DNA of 64,000 bases from Celoporthe dispersa (taxonomy: Eukaryota > Ascomycota > Sordariomycetes > Diaporthales > Cryphonectriaceae): the NCBI GenBank assembly GCA_016584495.1, contig WAID01000004.1, forward strand, positions 2,604,001 through 2,668,000, read 5' to 3'. The translations under genes and the position numbers were made by a program. The notes under the pieces were generated by a model. That model ran no database searches. It saw only the letters and a program-made list of their open reading frames with translations, and was not told where the DNA came from. This document shows, in pieces, positions 60,426 through 64,000 of this stretch (the first letter of the stretch is position 1; the number at the start of each line of letters is the position of its first letter).

Positions 60426-61781
60426 ATGACCGAACGTCCCTTCAAGCAGGTCCTCATTGTGGGCGCCGGGCCAGCAGGCCTCTTGCTGGCCCTCCTCCCT
60501 TCCAAGCACGGAATACCAGTTACCATCGTGGAAATGTCTCACGAGCTGGACCAGCAGCCACGAGCGGCACACTACGGCCCGCCGGCGACACCTGATCTCC
60601 AGCGAGCAGGCATCCTGGACGAGCTGCGGGCCAAGGGCCTGAGCCTGAACACGATGTGCTGGCGCCGCTTCGAGGACCACAGCTACGTCTCCGGGTTCGA
60701 CGCGCACGTCCTCGCGGATGTGGACGGCAACGACTGGAGGACCGTAAGCTACCCGCTACAGGATCTCGACCAGCTCATGCTAGATCTCTTCCTAGAGAAG
60801 TACAACGGCGACATCAGGTGGCAGCACAAGGTCGTTGGGGCGGGGCAGGATGCGGACAAGGCTTGGGTCGATGTTGAAGCGCCAGACGGACAGAAACGAC
60901 TCGAGGCAGATTATGTGGTGGGCTGTGACGGTGCGGGCAGCGCCGTCCGGAAGGCGTTGTTTGGAGATGAGTATCCTGGCTTCACCTGGGATGCCCAAAT
61001 CATCGCAACAAATGTGAGTCTAGGGGTCGGTGTTGAGAGTCGCAGCATGTCCACTGAATACAGTACCCAGACCTATTATGATTTCGAAAAGTTCGGCTTC
61101 CACGATGCGAACTTCATTATACATCCAGAACACTTCTTTGTAAGCTCTTCGCGCCTGAAAAAGTGCGCAGCCGGCTCAATTAATTATTGACGCGAAACCC
61201 AGATGGCCGCCAAACTGACTGCAGATGGGCTGTATCGCATCACATACGGCGAAACACCAGGACTGTCCGTCGAGGAATACAAGAAGAGACAACCCTGGAA
61301 ATTCGAAACTATCCTCCCGGGCCATCCAAAACCAGACGAGTACAAGATGATCAACTGGGCACCGTACAAAATGCACCAGCGCTGCGCGCCCAAGTTCCGA
61401 GTTGGTCGACTTCTGCTCGCCGCGGACGCAGCCCACCTCTGCAATCCGTGGGGAGGACTGGGCATCACCGGCGGCTTTGTCGACTGCGGCGGTCTTTATG
61501 ACTGTCTTGCAGGAATCTGGGACGGGAAAGCTGATGCGTCCATCCTCGACTTATACAGCGAGAAGAGGATCGAGAAGTACCAGACCATCATCAACCAAAT
61601 CTCTCAGGAGAACTTCCGACGGGTTTCTGATAAAGATCCCGGCACGAGATATGAAAGGGATGAGTTTATGCATCTTTTGACCAAAGGCGAAACCGACAAG
61701 GCGTTCCTGAAAGACCTGCTCATGGATGGTTTTGATGTGAGGTATGACTTCACTCAACATTACAAGGGCACAGAGCCCTAG
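60426..61781 (+). CDS. FAD-dependent monooxygenase, phenol hydroxylase/TfdB type
   Basis: Flavoprotein aromatic hydroxylase-like enzyme of 411 aa. Exons: 60426-61014, 61072-61139 and 61203-61781. Intron 61015-61071 is 57 bases and open, so it reads through; removing it joins ATN to TYYDFEKFGFHD, the family sequence. Intron 61140-61202 joins HPEHFF to MAAKLT. The N-terminal FAD motif is VGAGPAGL, the DG motif is in VVGCDGAG, and the third FAD motif is AADAAHLCNPWGGLG, where the usual Gly of GD is Ala. The protein lacks the C-terminal thioredoxin-like domain of full phenol hydroxylases, as in the short PheA/TfdB-like fungal forms. The aromatic substrate is unknown. It lies about 52 kb from the PKS, so a shared pathway is unlikely. 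Confidence 0.9.
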
Positions 61782-62501
61782 GTGCCACACACGACGAGCA
61801 ACGGAGACCCTGGAGCTGCCTGAGTTGAACTCTCGTATTAGAGCTGAGTTTGTTACTTAGTGGACAAGCAACTGTAGATTGTGTTGATTACTTGAGGCTT
61901 AGAAAATTAGTATGAGGTCTAGCATTTTAGTGAGACTTACGTCATAGATTGTTCCTGATTCCTGACACCACTACATCATGACCCCATGGGACCGTAGAAT
62001 GTATGGGCAGCCACTGGAGATTCTTCATTAATCAATGCTGGCTCTGTTGTTATGGCTGTTATTGCAACCTTACAACGGACAAGCACACTTGAAACAATCC
62101 ACAGGCGCGTAATCTATCAAAGTACCACGACACAGAAGCATCCACAGTTCTTGCTGAAGGAGGGTCGCCTCTCTCTCTCTCTCCCTCCCTCTCTCTGTCA
62201 CACACACACACACACAAACACATACACACAATCTTAGTCATGTGCCACTCTGTCCCTGCTTCCCCTGTGGCTGCTTTTCAGAGTGTTGATCATCGAACGT
62301 CATCCGTGCCAAGTATTGGAATGCGTAGTTGAATGAGAATGCTTCAGCACTTGTTTCTAGTAGTCGGTGAGTCAACATTACTTATTCCAAGAAGTGTGCC
62401 TCAAATAATTGAACAGAAAGAAGTCCACAGAGCTCAGGACCAGCGAAAAGCTTACCTTTTGATATTTCTTCCACCGTGGATTCATCCTCCGAGGACAGCC
62501 T
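61782..62501. other. convergent intergenic stretch with CT and CA repeats
   Basis: About 720 bases. A CT-rich then (CA)n stretch at about 62168-62230 is the only feature seen. Confidence 0.6.
62168..62230. repeat. CT-rich tract followed by (CA)n microsatellite
   Basis: CTCTCT-type repeat (62170-62197) running into about eight CA units (62200-62216) and degenerate ACAC units. Confidence 0.85.
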
Positions 62502-63808
62502 TCACAGCATCGGAAAGGCACTGGGGACCCTCTGGTACTCAAGGGCATTCCAAGCACCCGACGCAAGAGGGTCTGCGGTGAAGAAACACTGGATGTTCGG
62601 AAATTCGCGGTCTAGGGCCATCTTCGCCGCCTGGGCCTGGCACCGGTAGCTTCCAAAGCGGTACTCGAGGACACTAATTCCACTGGCCCCTCCATCGATT
62701 CGAGTGATGATCTCGTCGACCTGGAATTCCAGCTTGCTCTTGAAGAACTCTGTCAGGGTGCGCGGGTTGACAAACGCAGGAGGGCCTCCGATGAGCAGTA
62801 CACGGCTGGCATCCGAGGCGGCGAGCGCCGGGTTCTCGGCAGTCCTGACGCGGTTCCACATGACGTGCGCTTGCTGGCCGTCGACAAAGAAGCCGCGCTG
62901 CTGGTACAGGCACATGAAGTGGTGTGCGGTGTCGCGCTTGAAGAAGACCACTTTGGCCGCGCAGCCGTGGTGGCCCAAGGCGTGCTCGGGGGCATTGATG
63001 TGAATTGCAAAGATGCGGCCCAAGGGGCCCATGCCGTGAAGGGCGATGATGAGGCGGTGGACCGTCAGGGTGGCTGGGAGGTTGACGATGAAGACGGAAC
63101 AGTTGAGAGAGTGAGGGATGTTGGCGCTCCGGTTGGCAGTGAGAAAAGGGTCGCCACGGTAGGTAGGGCTGTGACCCAGGGAGACCATGGTTGCGCTATC
63201 TACGCCCTCGCGAAGGGTGTGGGCTGTGTCGGGGCGGGTCCTGTCCAGATTCTCATTGCCTGCACCCATGGACTCATATATGACGGGCGGGATCCACGCA
63301 TGTGGCTCCTGGCGTGGAATCGATGAGAGATGAGTAGAAGCACTGAGAGGCGTAGTCCACTTAGGAACGTGAGGCGAGCGTTCTGGCAAGAAGAAGCCAT
63401 GCCCGGTCCGTCCGAGAGCTTGAGCAGGCTTTGCAACTGATGGACCTTCAGTGGAAGCTTGACCCGGGACCTGGTCGAGACCAGACGAGCTTCCTTGGAC
63501 GGCGACAGTGTCCTGTCGGCTCGAACGTGTCGGTTGACGCAGAGCGGACTGATGGTCATAGCCCTTGTGAACGGCAGTAGTCATGTCAGAGCAGCACGAG
63601 GGATGGCAGTCCACATGGCCACTAGCAGCCGTTGCGGCCTGGATGGTGACTGGAGTTTGCTTATTGCTACCATTCGCAAGAACGGGACGGACTGTTCGGG
63701 GGCAGCAACATCCCCGCCAATACCAGTGCGGTACACGGCATCACCGTTGCTGCTGAGAGTTTTTACCGGTCGAACAGCCGGAAGAGAAATAGAATGGTAA
63801 TAAGCCAT
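62502..63808 (-). CDS. RRM-like RNA-binding protein (one-base break)
   Basis: Putative RNA-binding protein with two RRM-like folds. The first begins NCSVFIVNLPATLTVHRLI and runs to VVFFKRDTAHHFM; the second begins SRVLLIGGPPAFVNPRTLTE and ends FRFGS-like (YRFGSYRCQAQAAKMAL). The aromatic RNP1 residues are only partly kept, so the folds are inferred. The N-terminal 190 residues are Ser/Pro/Gln-rich and disordered. The ATG at 63806-63808 (MAYYHSISLP) is placed in frame only if the G5 run 63698-63702 has one more base; then GGDVAAPRTVRPVLANGS follows and the total is 435 aa. Without this, a caller would start at 63614 or later. Fungal proteins of this plan occur among poorly studied RRM proteins; I cannot name it. 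Confidence 0.75.
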
Positions 63809-64000
63809 CGTGAGGATCGTTGAAGTGGTTCCGGTGACGGCGTTGAAAGACTGGAATGCATAGAGGTTTTGAGGACCCCCGCCACACTAGGTGATCAATA
63901 TTAATAGTGTTGAGAGAGGAAACGTAAAGACAGGTTGTGGCAGTAAAGGTCTTGAATCTGTGGGAGAGGGAGAAGGTCAAATACACTCGGCAATGCCTTC
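63809..64000. other. window end, promoter side of the RRM gene
   Basis: Only the upstream flank of the RRM-like gene is seen. Confidence 0.5.

Noticed and set aside
60426..61781. FAD monooxygenase as a tailoring gene of the PKS
   Set aside because: It is about 52 kb away with many housekeeping genes in between.

Overview
The window reads as nuclear DNA of a filamentous ascomycete (Pezizomycotina; a sordariomycete-like fungus is my guess, not demonstrated). The evidence is: mostly short GT-AG introns of about 55-160 bp with CTAAC/CTGAC-type branch sites, a non-reducing polyketide synthase, a CFEM protein, a fungal rhodopsin-fold receptor-like protein, a HET-domain remnant, and pyrimidine-rich leaders. 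No tRNA, rRNA, CRISPR array or intact transposon was recognised.

Left part (about 0.4-17.4 kb) is accessory, chemistry-oriented DNA. It holds a large NR-PKS (SAT-KS-AT-PT-ACP-MT-R, about 2,620 aa), a secreted DUF3237 protein, a decayed pseudogene with four in-frame stops, a paraoxonase-like beta-propeller, a cyanamide hydratase-like HD protein and a fungal rhodopsin-fold membrane protein. No pathway regulator or transporter is adjacent, so if this was a biosynthetic cluster it is small, degraded or continues to the left.

Middle part (about 20-43 kb) is mostly conserved cell biology: a P-loop/HAD fusion protein, a class I glutamine amidotransferase-like protein, the mRNA cleavage factor CLP1 (with a 1.1 kb first intron), an inositol polyphosphate multikinase, an Arb1-type Argonaute chaperone subunit, a HET remnant, a Pmp3-type proteolipid and the splicing helicase PRP22.

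Right part (about 43-64 kb) holds an MFS transporter, a CFEM GPI-type protein, an NmrA-like reductase, small membrane proteins, a TRAPPC12-like TPR protein, a tiny Cys-rich protein, an uncharacterised multi-pass membrane protein, a phenol-hydroxylase-type FAD monooxygenase and an RRM-like RNA-binding protein.

The strongest window-wide signal is that at least twelve reading frames are broken by exactly one base, nearly always in a short homopolymer, including in genes expected to be essential (PRP22 twice). Changing the run length by one base restores the family sequence and makes the summed exon length divisible by three each time. This looks like residual sequencing or assembly error rather than gene death; only the 11.6-12.3 kb gene and the HET remnant show substitution-type stops. 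Any automatic annotation here will split genes such as the PKS into pieces.
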